Shown in pieces: positions 30,246 through 41,018 of a DNA stretch of 64,000 nt. The stretch lies in assembly GCA_029834535.1 (NCBI GenBank), contig JAQMWT010000075.1, positions 1 through 64,000 on the forward strand. Reading direction: 5' to 3'. The DNA is from Chrysophaeum taylorii. Taxonomy: Eukaryota > Sar > Pelagophyceae > Pelagomonadales > Pelagomonadaceae. The position numbers and the translations under genes are program-made. The notes beneath the pieces were generated by a model. It was not told where the DNA came from, did no database searches, and saw nothing but the letters and a program-made list of their open reading frames with translations. How positions within the stretch are numbered: position 1 is the stretch's first letter; the number at the start of each line of letters is the position of its first letter.

Positions 30246-30981
30246 CGACGATCCCGATTCTCCCCGGGTCGGCCAGCGCCGCCTCGACCGACTATTTTAT
30301 CATGTTATTTGGCTCCTTAAGAACGTTGCGCACCCATCGCCTCTCGCAAACACTGCTCATATAATCTACGAGTCCTCCTCCTCCTGCCGCGTGGAAGGAA
30401 CTCTCGACGAAGGCTCCTGTCGCTCCGAGGTTATGTCTCCTCCTCGCAGCCTACCTCGCTTCGTCCGGCCACGAGGCCACGCTCGCCCGACAGCTGTAGA
30501 TTGGGCCGCACGTTGTTGTGGGGCGACCACTCTGACCGCGACGTATCCGAATGCAATGAGCGTCTTTGCGTGGAGACAACAGACCCGTTTGTTTCAGTCA
30601 GTGAGGCGGTGGTTCGTGCGCCACCCCTATGAAATTGACTACCGAAGACAAGAGCGTAGTATTAATACCGTATATACCGGCGCCCATAACAAACAACTAT
30701 AATAATAATAACATGCTTGCGGCAAAAAAAAAAAAAATGTTGAAAGATGAAGAAAGAACCGAGCGTCTCAACTTGAGGAGAGGAGACGGAGGCAGCAGAT
30801 AGATGAGTGTCTCGAGCCGGCCGGCCACGGGCATACGACACGTGGTCAGGTACCATCGAACGCTTCCCATCATCCCATGGAAGGGAACGAAAGGGACACT
30901 CAAGATGCTGGTAGTTGACCCAAGGCCAGTTGATCATCTCGAGAGGCATCAGGCGCGTGATGATTCGGCAGGGGCTTGGTA
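30246..30981. other. Gene-free stretch
   Basis: No gene seen between the exchanger and the helicase, which are convergent. Contains an A13 run (30725-30737) and AATAATAATAATAAC at 30702-30712, possible 3'-end processing signals. Confidence 0.5.
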
Positions 30982-32361
30982 TTAAATACTGGTCGTCTTC
31001 TCCTCCTTTTTGGCCTGCTTTTTAATCTTCTGGCGGAAGCCGCGTCGTCTGGAGAAGCCCTGTTCGACGGAGCCATCCTCGGAGATGGCGGCGACGAGGT
31101 CGAGGTTGGCCGCATCGTAGATGTTGGTCGCGCGGCCTTGGGCCCCGGCTCGGGCGGCGCGGCCGACGCGATGGAGGTGCGAGACGACGTCGAGGGCGAA
31201 CTCGAGCTGGACGATGTGGTCGACGTCCGGGAGGTCGAGGCCGCGGGCGGCGAGGTCGGTGCAGCAGAGGACGTCGATGTGTCCCAGAGCGAATTGGTCG
31301 AGGGACTTGAGTCTCGCGTCGGGGGGAACGTTCTTGTGGTAGGGGGCGGCGCGGACGCCGCGCTCCTCGAGGAAGTCGGAAGCGCGCTGAGCCGCAGAAG
31401 CGGTGTTAGCGAAGAGCATCGTCCGTTCGTCGGAGACGACGAGGCCGAGGATTGCTTCCAACTTCTCGTCGAGGGTGCCGTCGACGCGCAGGAAGGTCTG
31501 CCTCAAGGTCGGGACGGGAGCGTGCATGGGGAGGGGGGCGCCGTCGTTTCCGGAAACGCGGGTCGCGGAGTCGAAGTGCGAATCGACGAGGTTCGCGACC
31601 GATTTGAGGCCGTAGGTCGGGAGGGTCGCGGCGACGACGCACCGCTGGCACCGCGGAGTCTCGGTTTCTAAAAGTCTCTCTCGCGCGCGGTCGACGCGCT
31701 TGAGCGCGACCAGGATTCGGTCGAGCATTTTTTTTGAGCCGCCGTCGAGAAGCGCGTCGGCTTCGTCGAGGACGACCAGGCGCAGCGAATCCCATATTTG
31801 GAGATCCTTGTCGAAGTTGACCATGAACGAGGGCGTCGTGACCAGGACGTCGGGGCACTCGCCGCGCCGGAACGGCCAGAGGCTCACGCCGCCGCCGTGA
31901 CGCGCGCCCAGGCTGAACTTGGCGCCGCGACCGTAGGGCGGCGTCGTGTCGGCCCCGAGCTGTCGCGCGACGCGCTGCAGCTGGACGCCGAGTTCGCGGT
32001 TCGGCACCAGAACGAGCACGCTCGGGTATCTGCGATTTTCGGTCGGTTCGATTCGCTCGATCGCCGGTAGCAAGTACGAGAGCGTCTTTCCGGACCCCGT
32101 CTCGGCGCCGATCACCACGTCTTCGCCGCGCAGTACGGCGCCGATCGACGCCCGCTGCACCAAATTTGGTTTCGCCCATACGCGCTCGGCAGCGCGGCAT
32201 ATGTCCTCGCGGAGACCGAGATCCGCCCAGGTCACGCCGTCCTCCGACGCCATCCGCATCGACAACCGACGCGTCTGGACCCTCGGCGCCACCCACGCCC
32301 GTCGTCGACCACTTGCAACCACGAGCGGCCCCAGGAGCGCCATCACTCGCCGGCCGCGCAT
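30982..32361 (-). CDS. DEAD-box RNA helicase, probably plastid-targeted
   Basis: A 459-residue DEAD-box helicase with all core motifs: the Q-motif region (TWADLGLREDICRAAE ... LVQRASI), Walker A AETGSGKT (about residue 88), PNRELG (motif Ia), TTPSF (Ib), DEADALLDGG (motif II), a VAATLP motif III (in place of S-A-T), TDLAARGLDLP (motif V) and HRVGRAARAG (motif VI). The C-terminal tail is basic. The start MALLGPLVVASGRRRAWVAP resembles a signal peptide followed by an ASAFAP-like site with Trp at +1, so plastid import is likely; this is weaker than for the BolA gene. The role is RNA remodelling, perhaps organellar ribosome assembly. Confidence 0.85.
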   Translation of the reverse strand: MRGRRVMALLGPLVVASGRRRAWVAPRVQTRRLSMRMASEDGVTWADLGLREDICRAAERVWAKPNLVQRASIGAVLRGEDVVIGAETGSGKTLSYLLPAIERIEPTENRRYPSVLVLVPNRELGVQLQRVARQLGADTTPPYGRGAKFSLGARHGGGVSLWPFRRGECPDVLVTTPSFMVNFDKDLQIWDSLRLVVLDEADALLDGGSKKMLDRILVALKRVDRARERLLETETPRCQRCVVAATLPTYGLKSVANLVDSHFDSATRVSGNDGAPLPMHAPVPTLRQTFLRVDGTLDEKLEAILGLVVSDERTMLFANTASAAQRASDFLEERGVRAAPYHKNVPPDARLKSLDQFALGHIDVLCCTDLAARGLDLPDVDHIVQLEFALDVVSHLHRVGRAARAGAQGRATNIYDAANLDLVAAISEDGSVEQGFSRRRGFRQKIKKQAKKEEKTTSI

Positions 32362-32640
32362 TCTTCGTCTTCTCCTTCACGAGTTCTAGTTGAGGGTGTT
32401 CCAAAGTCGGGGGGGGGGGGGTGTTAATTATTTACAATCGGTGGAAGGGTTTCGTTCTAAAGGTTCGAAAAAGTTCGACTCCTAAATAAGGGGGGTTGCG
32501 AGCGAGCGATCGAAGGGTCTTTAAACTTGCCCGCCTTCCTTCCACAGCACTCGCCGTTGATTGACCCTGTTTTCAAAAACCACCAGCCGAGTTATCATCA
32601 AAAGCAAACGGGTGAAGATCCCCCGGGGTTATAGAGGAGG

Positions 32641-33300
32641 ATGCCACGCAACTCGCCCGCGAGGCGGGCGCGCATGCCAAAGCTGAAAAGGCCGCCCAAG
32701 GCGGCGGCGGAGAACTGCAGCATGGGGGGGTGCGCGGGATTCCCTCCGTTCATGATGAGGACGACCTCTGGCACCAACTCGGAGTCGGGCATGTCGACGC
32801 CAGTCTCTGCGCCGGCGTCACCGGTCCGGCCGCTGACCAGCCAGCCGACGATGCTCTCGTCGGCGATCGAGGGGCTCTTCTGCGGATTCGGCGGGGAGCA
32901 GGGGCTCACCTACGACGAGGTAATGAAGAATTCTAGCGGACCGCGGATGGAGGAGTGGTACGACGCCGTTGCATCGGGCGACTCGGGCGACTCCGGCATG
33001 CAGGAGCTCTTGCTCCCCCCGGAGATGGTCACCTACGAAACCGACATCGATGACTTTGACGATGACGAGGGCGTCCAGCACTGCCAGGTCGCCGCCGACG
33101 TCTCGACCGCCATCATCGAGGACGCCGTGCTTCAGCTCAAGGCCGAGGTCGAGAAGCTCGAATCGAGGAAAATGAAGCGCCGGGGGAAGGCCGGGGACAA
33201 GAAGCAAAACGCCTCTCGTAAGCCCAAGCGCCGCGCGCTAGCCGAAAACTCGGGGGCCGTCAACTCGCCCGTCGCGCACCACCACAAGCACATCGTCTAG
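32641..33300 (+). CDS. Unrecognised 219-aa protein
   Basis: A complete frame with ATG at 32641 and TAG at 33298. The N-terminus is basic (SPARRARMPKLKRPPKAAA), followed by a Ser/Thr/Pro segment. The middle has ALTYDEVMKNSSG-like acidic and aromatic residues, TYETDIDDFDDDEG is strongly acidic, and a C-terminal helix (IIEDAVLQLKAEVEKLESRKMKRRGK) looks like a short coiled coil followed by a nuclear-localisation-like basic run and HHHKHIV. No family is recognised. Codon use matches the neighbouring genes, so it is probably real. Confidence 0.65.
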   Translation: MPRNSPARRARMPKLKRPPKAAAENCSMGGCAGFPPFMMRTTSGTNSESGMSTPVSAPASPVRPLTSQPTMLSSAIEGLFCGFGGEQGLTYDEVMKNSSGPRMEEWYDAVASGDSGDSGMQELLLPPEMVTYETDIDDFDDDEGVQHCQVAADVSTAIIEDAVLQLKAEVEKLESRKMKRRGKAGDKKQNASRKPKRRALAENSGAVNSPVAHHHKHIV

Positions 33301-33769
33301 TTCTAGCATCATCATCAAAGTGCCGCATCGAAAGGAAAAAGGAAAGGAAGTCGCCCCACTCGGCTTGTATCTCGTCAAGCCCCTGCTTGTTCCTCACCCT
33401 TCTTCAAAGCCCGCCCGCCACCGCCGAAACCTCGTCGATGTCGTCGTCATCCATTCTCCACGCTTGTCTTATTGCATCACCATAAGTTCGTTCGCCTGTT
33501 CTCCTGCACATTATAATTGTCATTATTGGGTCGTCTGGTCCGCCAAGCAGAGAGTGGCGGGGGCGCGGCGATGCCATCTACGCCCGTCAGGCACATCCCT
33601 CATAACCCCACACACAATGCGCCAAAACCTTCCTTCAAGCACCCACACGCACTCCCCTCTTCTTTGCAGTCCTGAGTCGACCTTCTTCGCTCCATATTAT
33701 TACAACAACTTGTTACGTATGTACACAACACAGCACACACAAAACGTCTGTCTCCGCCAGCTGGTGCTG
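33301..33769. repeat. Intergenic region with a diverged TTTAAA-family LINE 3' end
   Basis: About 33570-33690 contains the family phrases CGCCCGTCAGGCACATCCC, AAAACCTTCCTTCAAGCACC and CTTTGCAGTCCTGAGTCGACC, that is, a diverged copy of the 3' region lacking the TTTAAA end. The rest shows no gene. Confidence 0.5.
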
Positions 33770-36700
33770 CTACGGGTCCCAGATCAAGGCGCCGTCCTCC
33801 TCGAAGTCAAGGTCGTCGTCGTTAATTTCTCCTCCTCCTCCAATTCCCCCTCCAGGAGGAGGAATTGGAGGAGGAGAAAGTGTCGCCGGCGCCAGGCCGT
33901 TGGAGGAGGAGGAGGAGGACCTACCCGTGGCAGAAGAGACCATGCGGTGGTGGGGGCCGACTCGCGGGAGCGCGGTGCCGCTCGGGAGCGTGAAGGTACG
34001 GCGGCTGGTGTCGGGGGGAGCCCCCGCTCGGGTGGTGGCGGTCGTCTGGCGAACCCGACGCAACTCGGCGTCGAGGTCTGAGACGACGCGCGAAAAGGAG
34101 GGACGGGCGGCCGGGTCAAGGGAGCAGCAGGACGCGAAGAGGCGAGCGAAGGGCGGCGGGGGCGGAGGGTCGAGGAGCTGAAGGTGGCCGGCGAGGACGG
34201 CATCGACGATGTCGAATCGCGAGCGGAGGTCGGGCCACGGCGGCGTTCTGTTGTAGAGCTCGAGGAGGCACATGCCAAAGCTGTAGACGTCGGCCTTGGT
34301 CGAGTAGCTGACGAGGCGGCGGCCGCGGCCAAAGGTCTCGGCGGCCCGCCACCGGAGGGTCCCGAGGTCGGCCGTCATAAAGAGCTCGGCGCCGTCCTTG
34401 GCGGAGTTGTTGGAGCCAGAAGAGGACGGGCCGACGAAGCGCGAGAGGCCGTAGTCGCCAACCTTGACGACCCAGTGGTCGTCGACCATGAGGTTGGCGG
34501 TCTTGAGGTCGCGGTGGCAGATCGGGGGACTGCGGGAATGCAGGTAGAGCATCCCCCGGGCGGCCTGGAGCGCGCACACGAGGACGAGCTCGTAGGACCA
34601 CGCGTCCTCGGGGAGCGGGGCCTCGCGCGGCTGGCCTCGGCGGCGCGAAACCGCCGCCGCCGGGTTGTAGCGCGCCTCGTCGTAGAGGAGGTCGGCGAGC
34701 GACCGCAGAGCGAGGAATTCGGTGACGATCGACATCGCGAGGAGGGGCGGCGGCGCGACCGAGGGCGCGTCCGGAGGCCTCTCGGTGCTCTTGGCGCGCG
34801 AGCTCTCGTTCGTGCGGAAGGAGGTCGATCGCGACAGGCTCGCGAAGTAGGCTCGATCGTCGTCGTCGTCGTCGACCACGACGCCCATGATCATGAGAAC
34901 GTTTGGATGTCGTAACCGGGCCATCAAAACCGCTTCCGCGCGAAAGCGGTCGACCTCTTCGATCAGCGTCGTCTCGTCGTGCGCGAAATTCGCGATCCTG
35001 AGCTTCTTGACGGCGACGTCGCACCCGCGGTGCCTTCCTCGATACACGTCGCCGAACGCGCCCGAACCGATGCACTCGTGGATGTCGAGTTCGGCGCGCC
35101 GAACGAGCACGTCCCGGAGAACTAGGCGCTGCCGCACGTCGCGAAGGTACTCGGGGTCGAAGAGCTTGGAGGTCTCGTGCGTGCTCGTCGCGCGCGCCGG
35201 CTTGGGCGGCGCCTCGGGTAAGAGCAACGACGACGACGTGCCGAGCATCGCGCGCAAGAATCCTCCCGCGCGGGGCGGTCGCGGGGGGGGCGGCAAACTC
35301 GGCCGGCCGTCGTTCGGCGACGACGGTCGTCGTTCAACGTTCTTGTTGTCGACCTCGCGCGTCGCCGCCACCGCCACCTTGGCGTCTAGCAGCGCGCTCG
35401 TCGACCGGCTTCGCCGCCGCATCGGGGGCGGGCCTTCTCTCCTTCCGTCTGAAGAAGAAGAAGAAGCAGCAGCAGCAGCAGCAGCAGAGAAGGACGCGCG
35501 CGTCGCGACAGCATTATTAGCCTCGGGCGGTGGATTGGCCGGCGACCACGATTGCCGCGTCCACGCGGCGTCGTCATCGCCCAAAAGACGAGTAGTCGCC
35601 TCGCCGTCGAGACGGCACGCTTCTTCGTCGTTCGTGTCGCGAACTTCCCCAGCCGCCGCCGCCGCCGCCTCCTCCTCCTCGAGAGGTGCTCGGTCGCTGT
35701 AGGCGTCGACGTCGAGGAGATTCTGGCGGAGTTCGTCGAGGACCTCGCCGATAGCTCGCGACTTGCGGCGGCGCCACAGCACGACGTACGCGGCGACGGC
35801 AAAAGCGCACATGATGGCCACGACGCCGAGGATGATGGTCATCCGGGCCTTCCACGAGAGCGCGACGCACCGGCGGCCGGACCACCACCACGTGCACTTA
35901 CAGTGTCCGTTGTCGCAGGTGCCGCCCACGCCGCACCCTACTCATTTTTTCACATATTTTATCATCGAAAAAGAGCGCACCGCGTTCGCAGCAGTCCTTG
36001 GATCGGTAGTCGTACCCCGAGGGAACGTTCGCGGCGGCCGCGCAGACGACGATGCCGTCGACGCGCGCGAGGCCCGTATCTTCCCGCACCGTGTTGGCGT
36101 CGCGGGCCGCGTCGTACGAAAAGCTGCAGGACGAGTTGCCGAGGCAGAGCAAGCATTGCTGTTTCGTTCCGGCCAAGTCTTCGAGCACGACGGTCGAGTT
36201 CGGGGGACCTCCTCCTCCTGCGGAGGAAAATCGCGAGGAGGTATCGTCGTCGAAAAAGTAACGGCCGACGACCCGGGCTTCGCAGTCGACGTAGTCGACT
36301 GCTGCCGCGAGGACTGCCTTGTTGTCTCTGTCGACCACGTCTTCGAGGCGGAGGCCGATGCCGTCGGACGCGCCGGCGATCGCCGTCTTTGCCGCCGTCG
36401 CGCTCGACGCGTTGTCCTGCCTGTAGATGGTCCAGCGCGAGGCGTCCGACACGACGACGTCCTTCGCGAGGGTCGCGTTCACCAAGGCCGCCGGCCCGGG
36501 CTTGACGCGACACGCTTCGAGGACCGGCGGGTTGCTCTCGGCAGTCAAGTAGGCGTAGTAGTCGATAACGCCGTCGTGCCAGAAGGTCGAGTTGCCGAGG
36601 TCCATCGTGCCGTCGCCGACGCGCTGGAGCGTGCCGTTCGACGCGATTCTCGCGCCCGGTTCCGAATCGACAATCGAGGTTCCCAACAAGGTGACGGTCG

Positions 36701-39245
36701 CGCCGGATTGAATGATGAAGCGGGCGCCTTGCAGGAGCTCGAGCTGCGCGTTGGCGACCACGATTCTTCCCGCGTTGAGGTTCAACGTGGCGCCGCACAG
36801 TCCCACGTAGCCGCGACGCGGCTCGGAGAAGTGCTGCTCCTGCTGCTGCTGCTGCTGCTGCGAGGAGGAGGAGGAGGAGGAGGAGGAGTAGTAGTCGCGG
36901 GGGTTGTCGCCGATGACAGGACCGATCAGCGAGGTGTCCTGGCTCGTGCGCTGCTCGAGCTCGAGCGCGGCGACGCGCCGGCCGAAGGCGACGAGGCCCG
37001 AGTTGTCGAGGATGATCGCGCCGTGGACGGTCGTCAAGACCGACTCCAGGAAGCAGAAACCGCCCACGACGTACAATTGCTCGAGTTTAATGGTGGCCGT
37101 CTCGTTCATCTGGCCGAGAAAGACGTCGGCGCGAAGCGCCAATATCGAGAGGTACGAGGCGTTGTGGCGCTCGGCGGCCGCGACTCGAACGCCGGCGACG
37201 TTTTTGACCCACGCCTCGCTCGACCCGGCGGCGTTTCGGAAATCGTCCAGCTCGCTTTCGTCGTCGAAGACCGCGCTGTTGGCGGTGCGGTCGCGGTCCC
37301 TGCAGACCGCATCCAGGTCGAAGGTTCCCCAGTACGAGGATTGCGAGCCCAAGACGACGATCTGCAGCAGCCCCGACACGAGCCGAGCCTCGCCGCTATC
37401 TTCGTCGAGCGAGGAAGAAGAGGCCGTCGGCGGTCGAATCGGGCCGTTTATGTCGACGCGCGCGCCAAGCGCGACGACGCGCGCTTGGACGATCGCCTCG
37501 GTGGCAACGCTCAAAAAGTGCGGATCTTCCACGAGCCACTCGTGGATTTTTGTCTTGGGCCCGGCGAAAGCGTCGTCACCGACAAAACTAATCGCGTCTT
37601 CGACAAAATCGTCCGCGTCGACGACGACCGGTATCATTCCCGAAAACGTACAGTTGACGAGATGCACAAAGGTGGTGGAGTTGCCTCCGTCGTAGGCCGC
37701 GTACTCGCCGCCGGTCGCCGAAATGTCGTGGCCGCTCGCGCCCGCGTGGTTGTCCCGGAACTCGCAGAGTTCGACGTAGGGCGAACTCGAGGCCGTCAAG
37801 TGGATAGCCCCGCCAAGAGCGCTCAACTCCGAGTAGAGGCGGTTGTGTCGGTACGGGGAAGTACCAGCAGGAGTATCGCCCAGGAGGGCCTCGACGAGGG
37901 GTCTGACCAGGCCACCCCGTTGGCCGCGGCGGCCCGCGTTGGCGACGTTGCCGTCGAAGAGCGCGCGCGAAAATCTCGGGTTGGAAGACTCGACCGAGAC
38001 GGCGCCGCCGTGTGCGCCGCCAGCGAAAAAGGAACCGCTCTCGAGATACCCAATGACCTGATTCGTCACAAATTTGCAGTCCCAAACGAGGGTCTCGTCT
38101 GTGGCAAAGACGAGGCGCAAAGCGCCGCCTCGAGCCGGATCGTTCGGGCCTCCGGTCGCGAGGTTCGAAGCGAACGTGCAACCAAAGAACTTTGGCGAGG
38201 CGTAGGACACCGAGACGGCGCCGCCCGAGGCGCCTCCCCCAAACTCGACCGAGGACTGCGGGGTCCTCCCGTAGGCCTCGTTGTAGTAAAAATCGCAGTC
38301 GACAAACGTCGACGAGTTGGGGGCGTCTTCGTGCTGATAGGCTAAGTAAACGGCGCCGCCTTCCGCGCCGAGCTTGGTCGCGCCGCTGGCCGCGACGTTA
38401 TCGTAAAACCTCGACGAGACGCACTCGAGCATCGTCGCCTCGACGGCCGCGATGGCGCCCCCGCGACCCGAGAGGCACCCCGCGCTCGCTTCTCCGTTTT
38501 CTGGGGTAGCGCGGTTCGCGCGGAACGTCGACCCCGCGATCTCCGCCGCGCAGTTGGTGCCAACGAAGATGGCGCCGCCCTCGGCCGCGAGGCCCGACCG
38601 CGCGGGCGCGAGCGCGTAGTTCTGTACGAAGCTCGAGTTCACGACGCGGATCCGCGAAGCCTGAGCCCCGCCGCACCTCAAGGCGCCGCCCTGGCGCGCG
38701 CGGTTTTCTTCGAACGTCGCGTTCTCGATCGTCGCGTCGCCTTTTTCGACCAGGAGCGCCGTCGCGCGGCGCCCGCGGAACAGGCAGTCGACAACCAGAA
38801 TGTTCCCGGCATCTACGACGACGAGGCCCGAGGTCGATCCGGCGGCAAACGTCGTCCCCTCGACAGTAGCGACGGCCGCTCCCGAAATACTTAACCGCGC
38901 GCCCGAAGAAAACCGACACGATGCGACCGCGAGGGACCGTGCGTTGGCCGACGACACGCCGCCGTTGTTTTCAAAGGTCAACGCGGCGAGGACCACGCGA
39001 CCCCCCTCGAAAACCCACCGCGCGAGGACCGCGTTTCCTTCCTCCGCCACGATGTTCCAGTCTATGTCGGGGCTCCAGGCCACCTCGGTCCCGCCGCCGG
39101 CGTCGGGCCCGCTCACCACGACGACGCGAGGGGAAGGCGGCTGCTGCTGCGCGGCGCGCAAAAGCTCCGCGGGGGTGCGCACGAACACGCCCGCCGCGAA
39201 AAAAAACGACCCCCCCCCCAGCAGCAGCAGCAGCAACAACCTCAT
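33770..39245 (-). CDS. Receptor-like protein kinase: beta-helix ectodomain, EGF-like domain, TM, TKL kinase
   Basis: Two exons (35981-39245 and 33770-35937) joined across a 43-nt intron give about 1810 residues. A signal peptide (MRLLLLLLLGGGSFFFAAG) is followed by about 1000 residues of parallel beta-helix built from repeats of the polymorphic outer-membrane-protein type: many copies of GGA(I/V/L) and F-x-x-N-x-A, with many N-x-S/T sites. The exon junction creates a Cys-rich EGF-like domain (CGVGGTCDNGHCKCTW ... GRRC), then one transmembrane helix (MTIILGVVAIMCAFAVAAYVV) and an RRRK stop-transfer. The cytosolic half contains a TKL-type kinase: IGSGAFGDVYRG (about 1379), VAVKKL, CHRDLKTANLM (about 1561), DYG instead of DFG, and an intact APE-like region (RWRAAE). 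The ligand is unknown; cell-surface sensing is inferred. Confidence 0.85.
35938..35980 (-). other. 43-nt GT-AG intron joining ectodomain and kinase exons
   Basis: On the minus strand it starts GTGCGCTCTT and ends ATGAGTAG. Exon 1 ends in phase 1 and exon 2 supplies the other two bases; the joined codons read CCERGCGVGGTCDNG, forming an EGF-like cysteine pattern that neither exon has alone. Confidence 0.85.
36841..36890. repeat. CTG/GAG simple repeats in the receptor kinase
   Basis: GCTGCTGCTGCTGCTGCTG followed by GAGGAG units, read on the minus strand as a Ser run followed by a Gln run (about 9 and 7 residues). Likely length-polymorphic. Confidence 0.85.
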
Positions 39246-39288
39246 CTCTGGAGACAGAGAGAGAGCTCAGGGCTAGCAACACGAATGA
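39246..39288. promoter_or_regulatory. 43-bp divergent intergenic region
   Basis: Only 43 bp separate the ATG of the receptor kinase (minus strand, 39245) from the ATG of the PhyH-like gene (plus strand, 39289). It includes CTGGAGACAGAGAGAGAG. Both genes must share a very compact promoter or have promoter elements inside each other's coding sequence. An in-frame upstream start for either gene is not seen. Confidence 0.6.
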
Positions 39289-40581
39289 ATGGGTCGACGA
39301 CGATTACGCAATGAGTTGGCGGTCGCCGTGCTGCTTGCGTCGTGCCGCGGGGAAAGGTCGGTGTTCGACGTGGAGATGGAGGACGTGAAGAAGCTCGTGG
39401 AGGAGCGCGAGGAAATCAAGGTCGGCGTAAAGATGGAGGGCGAGGTCCTCGGGCCGCCGTTGGTGCGAACGCAAGATCTCAGCCTGTCGCAGGCCCTGCA
39501 GTTCGTGGCCAACGGATGGGTTATCCTGCGGAACATGATCCCGGGGCTCCGGACGGAGGAGGTGACGGCCGAGGCGCGGCGAGCTTACGCGTGGCGAATC
39601 TTGGCCTACGCCGACTACGCCGAGGACTGGATGGCGCGCGAGTTCGACGCCGATTGCTCGACCTACGCGGAGGTATGTCGGGCGAGGAAAAATACCCCCG
39701 GTATCGGCGACGACGACGACGACGATGTCATCGCTGTCGCGCTGTCGCGCCTCTCCGAGGTCGATTGCTGCGCGTCGCGCGCTCGCGACGCCAAGACCTC
39801 CTCCTCCGACAATAAAAAGCCCCAACTGCCCTACTTCCAGGCCCTCCACGTCCACCGCGAGTCTGAACTCCTGTGGCGTATCGCGACCTCCCACGACCTC
39901 GGTCGCACGGCGGCCGTCCTCCTCCAGGCCCCCGCCGTGAGGCTCTACCAGACGAACATCGTCGCCAAGGAACCCGGCGTGCTCAATCAGGAGACGGGCA
40001 TCCACCGCGACCTTCACCAGGTCCCCCTCGATGCGGGCCCCGCGGCCTACGTCACATTCTGGTGCCCTCTCGAGCGAAAACTCGAGGGAAGCCGCGACTC
40101 GATCCTCCACTTCTACCAGGGCTCACACCGAGACGTTTCGCTCCACATGTGGCACGACCCGAGGAACGTCGAGTCGAAGATCGCCGACATCGCCAAGACG
40201 CGCTACATCCAGCTTCATCCCGAATTCCTCGACGTTGGCGACTGCACGGCGCACAACGGCTGGCTCCTCCATCGCGCCCCCGCGCAGATGCGCCGCCGCG
40301 TCGCCTCCAAAAACTCGCGCCGAGCGATTACGTTCTCCTACGTCGACGCCGACGCCCGCGTCCTCTTCGACATCCACGGCAACACTACGCGCAACTACCG
40401 CCCCGTCCACATGGAAGACGAGCTTTCCTTTCGCGACTGGTTCGACGATGTCTACGACCCGGACTCCGACGACCTCCTCCCCAAGCTCGACCACCCGCTC
40501 CTTCCCGTCGTCTACGACGAAAGACCCGAGCACAACAAAAAACTCCACAGACTGACCTCCGCAGCCATCGACCGCGATTGA
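39289..40581 (+). CDS. Phytanoyl-CoA dioxygenase (PhyH)-like Fe(II)/2-oxoglutarate oxygenase
   Basis: A 430-residue protein. The core shows the Fe-binding H-x-D in TGIHRDLHQVP (His about residue 239) and a distal His with flanking residues in HNGWLLHRAP, followed by an Arg in RRAITFSYVDAD that would bind 2-oxoglutarate. TFWCPLE and FYQGSHRDV are typical PhyH-family segments. ALQFVANGWVILRNMIPG near the N-terminus is the usual family start. An acidic insertion (DDDDDDV) lies in the middle. The substrate is not predictable. The first 25 residues are basic then hydrophobic (RRRLRNELAVAVLLAS), perhaps an ER signal or anchor. Confidence 0.85.
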   Translation: MGRRRLRNELAVAVLLASCRGERSVFDVEMEDVKKLVEEREEIKVGVKMEGEVLGPPLVRTQDLSLSQALQFVANGWVILRNMIPGLRTEEVTAEARRAYAWRILAYADYAEDWMAREFDADCSTYAEVCRARKNTPGIGDDDDDDVIAVALSRLSEVDCCASRARDAKTSSSDNKKPQLPYFQALHVHRESELLWRIATSHDLGRTAAVLLQAPAVRLYQTNIVAKEPGVLNQETGIHRDLHQVPLDAGPAAYVTFWCPLERKLEGSRDSILHFYQGSHRDVSLHMWHDPRNVESKIADIAKTRYIQLHPEFLDVGDCTAHNGWLLHRAPAQMRRRVASKNSRRAITFSYVDADARVLFDIHGNTTRNYRPVHMEDELSFRDWFDDVYDPDSDDLLPKLDHPLLPVVYDERPEHNKKLHRLTSAAIDRD

Positions 40582-41018
40582 TAATCATGAGGAGGGTGCA
40601 TATCCAGCCAGCCTACGCCACCAAAAAACATGCACGTTGTTGTTTGATTGGGTGTTGCTAAAGTAATGTAACATAAAGCGCGGCAGATGAGTCAGCGGCA
40701 GCAAAGAGGATAACCACCGGGGCTTGGAGGGACAGGGAGCAGCAACAAACAAACTAACTAACAAAGGCACGTAACATGACGACGCGGTGACAAACCACCA
40801 CCCACCCCGAGCATGATATCACAGGCGTCACGCGGGATGGGTGGAGGGAGAAGGGCGACGTCAATTGACAGGAGGGAGATTAACATGCAGAGAAAGTGCG
40901 GCGGCGCGGTGATCACGGTTGTTGGGGGTTTGTCCTGGATCACGCGCGCGACGACGTCGACAGATCGGTCGCTACGGCGCTTCCCACGTACGTTTTTGAG
41001 AAGGTCACAGTCACACAG
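40582..41018. other. Gene-free stretch between convergent genes
   Basis: No gene or strong repeat seen. Lies between the stops of the PhyH-like and Dispatched-like genes. Confidence 0.5.

Noticed and set aside
35763-38345. Long plus-strand open frame (860 codons)
   Set aside because: It is the antisense shadow of the receptor kinase; high GC at third positions opens the opposite frames. It shows no domain, while the minus strand has clear repeats.
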